This document shows positions 56,494-64,000 of a stretch of 64,000 bases of DNA, in pieces; positions within the stretch are counted from its first letter, which is position 1; the number at the start of each line of letters is the position of its first letter. The stretch is from contig NZ_CP036298.1 in the NCBI RefSeq assembly GCF_007752135.1, positions 2,294,001 through 2,358,000 of the forward strand. Direction: 5' to 3'. This DNA comes from Aureliella helgolandensis. Lineage in GTDB: Bacteria; Planctomycetota; Planctomycetia; Pirellulales; Pirellulaceae. The notes beneath the pieces are model-generated. The model had not been told where the DNA came from. It saw only the letters and a program-made list of their open reading frames with translations, and did no database searches. The translations under genes were made by a program, and so were the position numbers.

Positions 56494-57726
56494 TTATTGC
56501 GTGAGCGGCTGAGCTCGGGCGGTGCGCGAGAATTCGTCGCGGACCTTGCCTCCTTCCAAAACGCATTTGCCCGTGAGCGTCGCATCCTGGAACGTAAGGA
56601 CGAAGATGTGGTGCCCTTGGTCGGCCATGCCTGGCTCTTGCAAGAACCAGCGTTCCGGCTTGGGCGTCCGCTGTGGCACACCCATGCCCCCTTCGCCAAT
56701 GTAGACGACTCCAGTTTCATCATGCTTGCCATTGCGTATCGGCACGGTGCGCTTAATGTTGTGCCCATCCGCTTCGCAGACAAGGTCGACATTGAATTTT
56801 TCGAAGAGAGGAACCCAACTCTTTAGTCCCGCTCCCGGTTCCTTAACGGCGGGATACACCGGACGATGGTACTGCGTCAACAGCCAGCAATGGCTCTTTC
56901 GCGATTGGGAAAGTTCTTCGGCGAGCCATTGGGCCTGATCGCCTGCGGTGCTGGTTTCAGAATTCAACGTGACAAATCGAACGTCGGGTCCGATGCTGAT
57001 GCTGTAATAATTCAAGTCATCTTCGGGGAATCCAAATACTTCGTTAAACGGCTTACCCTTGTCATGGTTTCCGCGGGCTGGAATCAACGGCAGCAAGCGC
57101 CCGTCCGGTCCGGTGGTCAGTTCATGGTCCGATAGCCACATCGACCAGAGATCCATTTTCGTGCCGCTGACGATGTAGTCCCCGCCATGCGCCAATGCCA
57201 GGATGTCGTCAGCTTCATCGTCGTTGTCATACGAGGAGGCTACCATCTCAGCGATCATCGTGTTGACCCGCCGCCGTGCATCTTGGTCCGAACGCGAATC
57301 CCCTCCGTGCAAGATACTGAATGGACGCGTGGTGGCTGGTGCAGTCACGAAATAAAATACGGGCGACTGTTCCGAGTCACTGACCATTTGAACCTCATAG
57401 GCCGTCGAGGGTTCCAGTTCGCTCAACCGAGCATGGTGATAATAAAGTTCGAATTCACCTCCGGTGTACCGGCCCGAATCGGCGAGTTGGATAGAGTTTT
57501 GCTCATCGGAGTTCCTTTTGCGATAGCGAACCGTATGGTTTTCCCCGCGTGCTGCTGTACTCCATGAAACGGTCGCCGTGGTGGCTGGATCATCCGTCCA
57601 CAGGACTCGCCATTGCGCTGGCTTGGTGCCTTCCAGCGGAGCGTCTGCAACCGCCAGGGAACTGCCCAGGAGGCAAAGCCCCGCGAGGGTTGCAAAAAAG
57701 AGGTGGGAATTCCGTAGCGGTTTCAT
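56494..57726 (-). CDS. exported metallophosphoesterase with Fn3-like N-domain
   Basis: 410 residues. Signal peptide (LFFATLAGLCLLGSSLAVAD), then a purple-acid-phosphatase-type Fn3 domain (~35-130; PATTATVSWSTAARGENHTV). The phosphoesterase core follows: LHGGDSRSDQD, LAHGGDYI, PARGNHDKGKP (GNHD), LTQYHRPVY and ADGHNIKRT. These give most of the metal-binding residues of calcineurin-like enzymes. It should hydrolyse a phosphate ester in the periplasm; the substrate is unknown. Its start overlaps the stop of the membrane protein gene as ATGA, so the two are coupled. Confidence 0.87.
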   Translation of the reverse strand: MKPLRNSHLFFATLAGLCLLGSSLAVADAPLEGTKPAQWRVLWTDDPATTATVSWSTAARGENHTVRYRKRNSDEQNSIQLADSGRYTGGEFELYYHHARLSELEPSTAYEVQMVSDSEQSPVFYFVTAPATTRPFSILHGGDSRSDQDARRRVNTMIAEMVASSYDNDDEADDILALAHGGDYIVSGTKMDLWSMWLSDHELTTGPDGRLLPLIPARGNHDKGKPFNEVFGFPEDDLNYYSISIGPDVRFVTLNSETSTAGDQAQWLAEELSQSRKSHCWLLTQYHRPVYPAVKEPGAGLKSWVPLFEKFNVDLVCEADGHNIKRTVPIRNGKHDETGVVYIGEGGMGVPQRTPKPERWFLQEPGMADQGHHIFVLTFQDATLTGKCVLEGGKVRDEFSRTARAQPLTQ

Positions 57727-58682
57727 TCGACATCATCTCCTAAAAGTTCTGAGGTGAGATTCGCGGGTGCGGTGGTGGGAGGGGGGCGTTTTTGAAGCGT
57801 TAACCAGTAGACGGCAATGACTAGCGGCACGCCTCCATTGGCTATCCGTACGACGGTTTCAGGCCATGCGTCTACGCCGAGGGCAGTGATTCTGCTGGCG
57901 GCTGTCATGAAGCCCCAAGCAGCCATATACAAGGCAACCGCACGAGACTGGCTGGCTAGCAGCAAGAATGCGACCACCAGGTCAACCACACCAATTGTAG
58001 TCAGCAGGCGTTCCGCAGTCTCCTGTGTCAAATTCCATTGGGGCCACTGTAGGTCGGACAATAGAATCAAGTCCGTGAAGGGACCATAGTGTTCCATGGC
58101 CTTATAGCCATGCGCGGCGAAGGTGGCCGAGGTAGCGACCAGCAGCAATCGAATCGCCAGCTTAGAGGGCGTGCTACGTCTTTCGGCAGCAACATCCGGC
58201 ACCAGGCCGCGGCCGAGCAGGAGTAACGCCACTGGCGCGACGTAGCGCACCGCATGTTCGGCTAGAGATATTTCAGCGTAGACGGCCGCTCTCATCATGT
58301 GAGCCATGGCGAGCAGCAACATCCACGCGGCGATCCAAGCGGCCGCAGGCCCATCCAAGTTTCGCACCAGCCCGGTCCAGGACGATTGGGAGCTCTGCCA
58401 ACGCTTGGCCCAACCGGTCAAACACAGGAGCAGGCCTGTTGCCAGCGTTAGGATCGCGCCGAAGGTGTCGATGCCTTGCGCGAGTCCCTCGGGCCACTGG
58501 CAATCAAAGTAGAGCCAGCCGTAAATGTCGCTCTCGGTTTCGAAGGAGCCAAAGAGGTATCGGCCGCCTACTCCAAAACATTCCATCGCAATTACGGCGC
58601 GCAGGCCCCCGTCCAATCGGCGGATTGCCGATCGTTGAATCGCGGATCGTTCGCTCGACTCGGATTGTTCAAGGCTGGGCAT
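57723..58682 (-). CDS. multi-pass membrane protein of unknown function
   Basis: 319 residues with about seven hydrophobic segments, among them IDTFGAILTLATGLLLCLTG, AAWIAAWMLLLAMAHMMRAA, RYVAPVALLLLGRGLVP, AIRLLLVATSATFAAHGYKA, TIGVVDLVVAFLLLAS and a last at ~280-300. No known family is recognised with certainty; the size and His/Glu pattern (HGYKAMEHYGPFTDLI) recall DoxX-like proteins. The stop overlaps the phosphoesterase start as ATGA. The sulfatase gene ends 64 bp upstream, so the three probably form one operon. Confidence 0.72.
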   Translation of the reverse strand: MPSLEQSESSERSAIQRSAIRRLDGGLRAVIAMECFGVGGRYLFGSFETESDIYGWLYFDCQWPEGLAQGIDTFGAILTLATGLLLCLTGWAKRWQSSQSSWTGLVRNLDGPAAAWIAAWMLLLAMAHMMRAAVYAEISLAEHAVRYVAPVALLLLGRGLVPDVAAERRSTPSKLAIRLLLVATSATFAAHGYKAMEHYGPFTDLILLSDLQWPQWNLTQETAERLLTTIGVVDLVVAFLLLASQSRAVALYMAAWGFMTAASRITALGVDAWPETVVRIANGGVPLVIAVYWLTLQKRPPPTTAPANLTSELLGDDVE

Positions 58683-58745
58683 CTGGAGCAGTATACAACG
58701 AGAGCATGTGCTGCGTTGTGGTTTGGAAAACGACTCCCCATTTTC

Positions 58746-60197
58746 TCATTTCGCCAGGGGGCGTTCGTTTTTTCGGACGCCATAGGTTGCGAGCAATACT
58801 GCATCGACCTTGACGCGGTCGTCCCGATTTAGAAATGCAGCCAGCATTGGATCTTCGGTGCTTTTCATCTGCTCCACCAATTTGTCGCGTAAGGCATTTA
58901 CAGACTCGGCTTGATCTGGATCATCGATCAGGTTGTGTAGGCAATCGGGATCGTTTCTCAAATCGTAAAATTCTTCCGGCACGCGGTGGCGAAAAAGATC
59001 GATGCGAGCTGCCAGGGTGGGATCGGTTTGAGCGGCCTGGTTCATCGCCGCCATGGTCTGCCCCTCGTTGTTGTTGCGGTACCAGTAGTCTCCATCACTA
59101 AACGGATTGTAGATGTAGCCGAACTGGTCATTTTGAACGCTGCGCATGGGCACGGCGGCACCGCCCGCTTTCGAATCGATCTGCGTGTAAACGTAGTCGC
59201 GTCCCTCCTGGGAGTTTCCTTGGAGCAGAGGGAGGAAGGATCGTCCGTCCAATCCGCTGGGCGCCTCGACTCCAGTAGCTTCCAGGATTGTTGGAAAGAA
59301 ATCAACGACCGATACAAAGTGTTGGTCATCGCGAGTACCTGGCTTGATAGTGCTCGGCCAGCGCACCAGCAGTGGACTTCGCGAACTGTGGAACCATGCA
59401 TTGCACTTCGCAAAGGGAACGGCGATTCCGTTGTCGGTAATGAACAAGACCAGTGTGTTCTCGGCCGCGCCCGCTTCCTGAAGCGCCTGCATCACTTTGC
59501 CGAAGGTATCGTCCAGCCGGCGGGTGGAGTTCAAATAGGTCGCTAGTTCAGCGCGGACTCCTGGCAGGTCGGGAAGGAACCCGGGCACGTCGACGTCCTC
59601 GGGGGCGTAGATTTGGGAGGGCATCGCGGCGCCCTTCGTGAGCTTGGCCGGATTGCAAAAGGGGCGATGTGGATCGTGGGAGTTGACCATGAAGTAGAAC
59701 GGCTGCTGATGGGTCTGGCACTCTTTGAAAAACGCTTGGCTACGCTGGTAGTAAAGTTCGGGATTGCGTCCATTGCCAAGCTCCTGTTGGTCGAAGTGGT
59801 AGTCCCACTGCATTGATTTTTTGGGCGTGGAGTGTCCGACTTTCCCAAGGATTCCGGTGTAATATCCCGCCGCTTGCAAGGTGGTCACGATGTCCGGGAC
59901 GTCCTCTCTGGCGGGCATGAAGCCCATGGCCCCGGAGCGATGGCTGTAACGGCCGGTGGCGATGACAGCGCGACAGGGTGCGCAGATGGCGACGTTCACA
60001 TGGGCTCGATTGAACAGCAGACTTTCGGTGGCAAAGGCGTCGAGATTCGGCGTCAAATCGGCAGGTTTCCCGCCATAGACCCCCAGCGATTCGGCATGCA
60101 GATCATCGGCGGTGAACAGCAGGACGTTCGGTCTCTCTCCTGCCGAGACGCTCCCAAGAACGCAGGCGAACATAGCGGCAAAGTAGATTGATTTCAC
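58746..60197 (-). CDS. exported sulfatase, sulfamidase (SGSH)-like
   Basis: 483 residues from a GTG at 60197, which gives the signal peptide (MKSIYFAAMFACVLGSVSAG) and has GGAG about 10 bases upstream; a longer reading has no leader. NVLLFTADDLHAESLGVYGG holds the paired Asp. NVAICAPCRAVIATGRYSHR is the signature (Cys72, C-A-P-C-R), close to the Cys70 region of human N-sulfoglucosamine sulfohydrolase. FMVNSHDPHRPF and LVLFITDNGIAVPFAKCN are family blocks. It may remove N- or O-sulfate from a glycosamine-type glycan. First gene of the downstream minus-strand run. Confidence 0.9.
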   Translation of the reverse strand: MKSIYFAAMFACVLGSVSAGERPNVLLFTADDLHAESLGVYGGKPADLTPNLDAFATESLLFNRAHVNVAICAPCRAVIATGRYSHRSGAMGFMPAREDVPDIVTTLQAAGYYTGILGKVGHSTPKKSMQWDYHFDQQELGNGRNPELYYQRSQAFFKECQTHQQPFYFMVNSHDPHRPFCNPAKLTKGAAMPSQIYAPEDVDVPGFLPDLPGVRAELATYLNSTRRLDDTFGKVMQALQEAGAAENTLVLFITDNGIAVPFAKCNAWFHSSRSPLLVRWPSTIKPGTRDDQHFVSVVDFFPTILEATGVEAPSGLDGRSFLPLLQGNSQEGRDYVYTQIDSKAGGAAVPMRSVQNDQFGYIYNPFSDGDYWYRNNNEGQTMAAMNQAAQTDPTLAARIDLFRHRVPEEFYDLRNDPDCLHNLIDDPDQAESVNALRDKLVEQMKSTEDPMLAAFLNRDDRVKVDAVLLATYGVRKNERPLAK

Positions 60198-60375
60198 GTT
60201 GGTAGGTCTCCAAGGAACGGCGATGGGCGAAGCAATACGGATGGCTAGAGTCCTTCGGCAGCAGTCCAACGGAAATCGGAACACGACTGCCCATCCGCTG
60301 GCGTATTATCCGCTGACGCATTGTCCGTTGTCTATGGCTCCGGCAAAAGCCCCGAATTCCCAACTAAGAATTTGT

Positions 60376-60469
60376 GCAACCGTTCACGAACATCCTTATC
60401 CGTCAGGCAGCTTCAAGCGTTGCTTCAGGTTTGAGTTTAAGTCGCAGACAACCGTGAACTGTTACGAAG
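60376..60469 (+). repeat. palindrome-ended interspersed repeat, copy 2
   Basis: Begins GCAACCGTTCACGAAC and ends GACAACCGTGAACTGTTACGA. The inner GTTGCTTCAGGTTTGAGTTT matches copies 1 and 3. It lies upstream of the sulfamidase-like gene, in a gap of about 900 bp. Confidence 0.75.
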
Positions 60470-60640
60470 CACCCAGGCGGACGTTTTGACAGGAAGATGG
60501 GGGCAGGAAGATGAATTGCTCTGGCGATCTTCCTGCCAACATTTTCCTGCCAACAACACTCTCTGCTGCACCAGACTCACCCCAGCCAAACTCAACGGCG
60601 AGGAGTAATACCAAGCAAGCTCACCCATGCGAAGAATTTC

Positions 60641-60741
60641 ATCCGTTCATTCGCGACCTTCCTCTCCCATCAGGCAGCCTCAGTCGTTGCTTCGGGTTTG
60701 AGTTTAAGTTTGAATCGCTGACAACCGTGAACGGTCACGAA
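60641..60741 (+). repeat. palindrome-ended interspersed repeat, copy 3
   Basis: Begins ATCCGTTCATTCGCGACC and ends GACAACCGTGAACGGTCACGA, with GTTGCTTCGGGTTTGAGTTT inside. Same orientation as copy 2, about 265 bp apart. Confidence 0.75.
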
Positions 60742-61107
60742 TTGGTTAGCAAGTCCCGCTCTTTTCCATTCGCTTACCCAGCCACACTTTCACCCGTTTT
60801 CACACAGTATGGGAGCTGCCAGAATCCATTTCGTGCTACGGTTCACTTGGGAGCGGAGCGTTTTCGTCCATCCAGAATTTCACGACTTGGGCTTCTTCGG
60901 AAATGACTCTTCCGTTGAGGGCGAGTGGGGGGGGAGCGTCTCGATTCAGAACTCTATCAAATTTGGGATCTTCTCCAATAATAGCAAACATCGCTTCATT
61001 TCCCTGTCCCTCTTAGACACCGATTCCTTGTTGCTGTCTACTGTGGACATCGAATACCAAGCGGCGCTCTACCGAGGCACTCTGAAGCCACGCCGCAACG
61101 AATGGCG
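60742..61107. other. intergenic region without a clear gene
   Basis: A plus-strand frame (60809-61156) is open for 115 codons but runs into the ankyrin gene antisense and has no protein-like features. No RNA gene was seen. Confidence 0.4.
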
Positions 61108-62103
61108 TCAAGGAGTGGGGGGCGGGTTTGCATCCAGCCATGCCTGCAACGCGTGAAGTTCAGCTGTAATTGCTCGACCATTTTTTGCAATTTGGTTTCC
61201 TTTCAACTTCGTGATGAGCAACTCTCGAACAGCCGCATTGGTCGCTTGTGCATTGGGGGTGTTCTTTCCCGCCTCTAACAAAAATATGCATTCGTCAATC
61301 ATATTCAAATATAGAGCTACTCCTGCCGCGGTTGCGCCATCCGCATCTACGATGTTGGGATCAACACCGGTCTCTAATATTTTGCCCATCATTTCAATCA
61401 CTGGAGGTCCTGAAGCTCCAGAGCAATAGGCTATGTAAGCATGCAAAATTGTCCGTCCGAGAAACGGCGCGAGATGATTGGGGGTTCGAATATAGGGGAG
61501 GGAAGCTTCGAAGAATGGCATCCCATACCCACGGTGCTGCGCGCTATCCAGCGGTAGTGTGCTGTCCTTAAAGAAACCATAGAAATCCGTTTCGACATTC
61601 TCCGTAAAAACGATATCGGGTGATGCGCCTGCTTTCAGGAGTGTGGTAAACGCGACCAAATCGTTTTCGAAATACGCCCAGTGGAGAACGGTGATGCCAG
61701 ATTTTCCCGTTTGATTGAGATCTCTTGGTTGCTTTAGTAGTCGATCCAATTCTAAATAGTCGCGACTCGAGATCGCAGCGCAGAGTTCAAGAGTCGCTGA
61801 GTCGTGAAACAAGTCTATCGGATTCCAGCTCGATTTAGCACGCATGGTTACAGCGGGCCGGCTGACAGTCAGTGCAATTTTCGGTCTTGCCAGGTGAAAA
61901 ACCATTTGAAGTAGAACATAGGATACTGAAGCAGTGAAGCAGGACAGTACAAAGCCTCCTAGCATGCATCGAATTACACGGTTTGCAGGTGGAGACTTTC
62001 TTAGTGGTGCAGCAAGTTGTTTGGGTGAGGATCTGTTGGAAAGCTCTAGATGTTGTGTAAAATCATTGTCGTTCGAATCAGGCAAGACTTCACCGCGATG
62101 CAA
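61108..62103 (-). CDS. membrane-anchored ankyrin-repeat protein
   Basis: 331 residues from a TTG; no early ATG exists. One TM at ~46-72 (MLGGFVLSCFTASVSYVLLQ) with a short inside tail. Outside it, ankyrin-type repeats: SGITVLHWAYFENDLVAFTT, LLKAGASPDIV, GRTILHAYIAYCSG, GVDPNIVDADGATAAGVALY. Ankyrins bind proteins; the partner is unknown. It begins 34 bp after the stop of the next ankyrin gene and probably shares its transcript. The two are related in repeat style. Confidence 0.75.
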   Translation of the reverse strand: MHRGEVLPDSNDNDFTQHLELSNRSSPKQLAAPLRKSPPANRVIRCMLGGFVLSCFTASVSYVLLQMVFHLARPKIALTVSRPAVTMRAKSSWNPIDLFHDSATLELCAAISSRDYLELDRLLKQPRDLNQTGKSGITVLHWAYFENDLVAFTTLLKAGASPDIVFTENVETDFYGFFKDSTLPLDSAQHRGYGMPFFEASLPYIRTPNHLAPFLGRTILHAYIAYCSGASGPPVIEMMGKILETGVDPNIVDADGATAAGVALYLNMIDECIFLLEAGKNTPNAQATNAAVRELLITKLKGNQIAKNGRAITAELHALQAWLDANPPPTP

Positions 62104-62136
62104 AAGGAGCGTGATGTTAATCTTCCAAGATGCGGT

Positions 62137-63705
62137 TTATTCACGTGCACTGCGTTCCACTAGCCACTCCAGAACGCGTTGATGTTCTTCCGTGGGATGG
62201 TCAACCTGGCTGAGCAGCTGCAGCGTCGATTCTCCCAGGCGGTTACGAATATGCGGATCGGCTCCGGCGTCAACTAGCACTGGTATGAAGCGGGGGTTGT
62301 GTCGCGCGGCCAGATGGCAAGCGGTCATGCCAGCTAAGGTTTTTGCGTCAAGGTCGATGCCCGTCTTAATGATCTTTTGCAGCAAATGTGTTTGTTCCGG
62401 ACGTGGATAGTAGAGGAAGCGATGAAGAATGTTGCGACCATGTAAGTCTGCTGCATTCGGAGCTTCCGTATACCCCAACGCCATTTCGAAGAAATTTTCC
62501 TTGAAGTCCGGGTTCCATTCTGTGGTCATGAGCACTGTTTCCTGCTTTTCGGGCGCGAATGATGCACCAAGCTTCATCCACTTGCTCAGAGGTTCCGAGA
62601 GCTTGACGTCCGGGCTTGCACCCAGTTCAAGTAGTTCCTGGAAGGCTGTTTGGTTATCAGCGAGGTAGGACCAAAGTAGCAGCGTCATACCTGCTGGAGA
62701 TTGGTAGTTGATATCCAGTGTTGGTGCAATTTCTGAACGCACGGAAGCTGCACCATCCTTGCTGGCAATTGTATCGCAGTGAGCTCGGTAAGATGTGTTA
62801 CTAGCGAAGGTTGTACTGGGAAGTGATTCACTCCATGCGATCGGGAAATCTGGAAGCGTTGGGGAGTGGAAACGTCCATTCTGATTACTAGGGAGGCGCA
62901 ATTCCTTTTGCAAAGTCACAAATTCGCTTGGATCGGCCATTTTCTGAATTGCCAAGGAAATGTCGTCCAGCAGCCTAGTGCCGTCTTCGGAAGTGAGGGA
63001 CGGATCCGCGTTCTTAGCAAGTAACCATCGACAAACAGGAATTGCGAAGACTCCATGGATATCCCGTTTTATCGCGTAACGGCATGCGGTAAGTCCCTTC
63101 TTGTCCATCGCATTGACATCCACCCCCATCAGAACTAGTAATTGCAAATCTCTTTTCTTGATATTGTGCAATCCAGAATTGACACCTAGATACACATGAA
63201 GGAGCGTCATTCCATCACTGTTTCTTTGGTTGGGCTGATGGATGTACTTCATCGCTACACAAAAGAATTCGCTCCGCAGGTAGGCATGGCCGACGATCGA
63301 GAAGAGGACTGTGTCGCCAGCAAAGTGCTGAAATGTAACTTCGGCTCCCTCAGTAGAAGCAATGGTCGTTTTCAACGGAATATGCGGGTTGGCACCGTAT
63401 TCCAATAGCATTTCAAACGCCTCTACATTTCCCTCCATCATCGACCAGAACAACAAAGTCATTCCATTTAGTTCGGGAGAATTGATGTCAGCATTTTCGT
63501 CGAGCATTTCTCGAAGTAGAGAGAGGTTGTTCCTCGAAATTGTCTCTGCGATTCTCAAATTGTACGGCGTTGAGAACAATTCGAAGGCACTACGATCAAT
63601 CAGTCTAAGCTCGTTGGTCTGCGCAATAGCAGGTGCCATTGCTGCAAGCAAATACAAGAAAGTAAGTAGAAGCACTGATAGCAGATTCCTACCGGGGAGC
63701 ATCAT
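62137..63705 (-). CDS. exported ankyrin-repeat protein
   Basis: 522 residues from ATG 63705 (63717 and 63702 are also possible), giving a signal peptide (LLSVLLLTFLYLLAAMAPAI). Two blocks of ankyrin-type repeats: NGMTLLFWSMMEGNVEAFEM with LLEYGANPHIP, DGMTLLHVYLGVNSG, and later AGMTLLLWSYLADNQTAFQE with LLELGASPDVK, AGMTACHLAARHNPRFIPVL, DAGADPHIRNRLGESTLQLL. The halves look like an internal duplication. Probably periplasmic or surface scaffold. The start overlaps the end of another frame from the right edge. Confidence 0.8.
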   Translation of the reverse strand: MMLPGRNLLSVLLLTFLYLLAAMAPAIAQTNELRLIDRSAFELFSTPYNLRIAETISRNNLSLLREMLDENADINSPELNGMTLLFWSMMEGNVEAFEMLLEYGANPHIPLKTTIASTEGAEVTFQHFAGDTVLFSIVGHAYLRSEFFCVAMKYIHQPNQRNSDGMTLLHVYLGVNSGLHNIKKRDLQLLVLMGVDVNAMDKKGLTACRYAIKRDIHGVFAIPVCRWLLAKNADPSLTSEDGTRLLDDISLAIQKMADPSEFVTLQKELRLPSNQNGRFHSPTLPDFPIAWSESLPSTTFASNTSYRAHCDTIASKDGAASVRSEIAPTLDINYQSPAGMTLLLWSYLADNQTAFQELLELGASPDVKLSEPLSKWMKLGASFAPEKQETVLMTTEWNPDFKENFFEMALGYTEAPNAADLHGRNILHRFLYYPRPEQTHLLQKIIKTGIDLDAKTLAGMTACHLAARHNPRFIPVLVDAGADPHIRNRLGESTLQLLSQVDHPTEEHQRVLEWLVERSARE

Positions 63706-64000
63706 GGTCGTACACATTCCAATTGGGATCGGTATGTAGAATTCCGTAGTATATTGCATCAAATTGATGTGACCTGAACATCTTGAACGATGCAAGGGGG
63801 ATCTTGCCCAACGCTATCGAGATCTTAGCAGCGATTGTCAAGAACTGATTTTTCCATTCGTCCAAATCATCAGGAAGGCTTCTTAGGAGCAACTTAGCCT
63901 CATCAAACTGTGTTCGTTCAGATTCAAAAAGATTGAAGTGACCTTCAATAGATACTTGCCGTCCTACCGCTCTAGGCAGAGCAGTGACGTGTGTTTGTAA
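63689..64000 (-). CDS. C-terminal end of an unknown protein, partial
   Basis: Open from the window edge for 103 codons to a TAG at 63689-63691. The sequence has normal protein composition (EGHFNLFESERTQFDEAKLL, LPDDLDEWKNQFLTIAAKIS, HTDPNWNVYDHDAPR) and is not in a known family that I recognise. It overlaps the start of the ankyrin gene by about 17-29 bases, which suggests a coupled operon. The N-terminus lies outside the window. Confidence 0.6.
   Translation of the reverse strand, partial: LQTHVTALPRAVGRQVSIEGHFNLFESERTQFDEAKLLLRSLPDDLDEWKNQFLTIAAKISIALGKIPLASFKMFRSHQFDAIYYGILHTDPNWNVYDHDAPR

Noticed and set aside
60809-61156. 115-codon plus-strand frame
   Set aside because: It overlaps the end of the ankyrin gene antisense and has no ribosome-binding site or known domain.

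Overview
The window looks like chromosomal DNA of a planctomycete, most likely of the Pirellulaceae (Rhodopirellula-like) group. The evidence is the gene content: three exported sulfatases, a paired DUF1587/1592/1588/1585-type cytochrome protein and DUF1552 protein, an SHD1-domain protein, a ThuA/'membrane-bound dehydrogenase'/haem fusion, FG-GAP and NHL propellers, and an M50/HlyD export set. The taxon is inferred from these families, not from a marker gene.

Layout. 1-939: right part of an IS1380-type insertion sequence whose transposase is split by a frameshift. 940-9299: a divergent surface-glycan cluster. On the minus strand a NeuD-like acyltransferase and three family-4-type glycosyltransferases are chained by 4-base ATGA overlaps. 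On the plus strand lie a sugar nucleotidyltransferase, a methyltransferase, an unknown protein and a GT-B-like protein. 9570-14701: a compact sucrose operon (PfkB sugar kinase, sucrose-phosphate synthase/phosphatase fusion, amylosucrase). 15055-23047: SHD1 protein, NHL protein, a phosphopantetheinyl transferase/MMPL exporter/aldo-keto reductase operon, and a P-II regulator. 23254-26962: planctomycete cytochrome/DUF1552 pair. 27341-33561: small probable lipoprotein, then a three-gene membrane-fusion/M50-metalloprotease set. 33944-36435: di-haem peroxidase and a propeller protein with a long Ala/Glu/Pro-rich leader. 36590-37350: 121-bp tandem repeat array. 37602-39547: ribD, tRNA-Glu(CTC) with terminator, DUF1294 protein. 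40110-46910: sulfatase and a 1,716-residue multidomain redox protein. 47072-48225: 241-bp tandem array and a palindrome-ended repeat. 48330-60197: minus-strand run of exported proteins (FG-GAP, sulfatase-esterase fusion, sugar dehydrogenase with haem domain, CBM9-like, phosphoesterase, membrane protein, sulfamidase-like sulfatase). 60376-60741: two more palindrome-ended repeats. 61108-64000: two ankyrin proteins and the end of an unknown gene entering from the right edge.

How it fits together. The sulfatases, sugar dehydrogenase, esterase and CBM9-like protein fit periplasmic breakdown of sulfated polysaccharide, with haem and copper domains carrying electrons away. The glycan cluster and sucrose operon are biosynthetic (surface polymer; compatible solute or carbon store). 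The most unusual signals are the two unrelated-looking tandem arrays that share one ~70-bp hairpin-bearing core, the M50/GAF-HlyD/HlyD set, and the six-module redox fusion.
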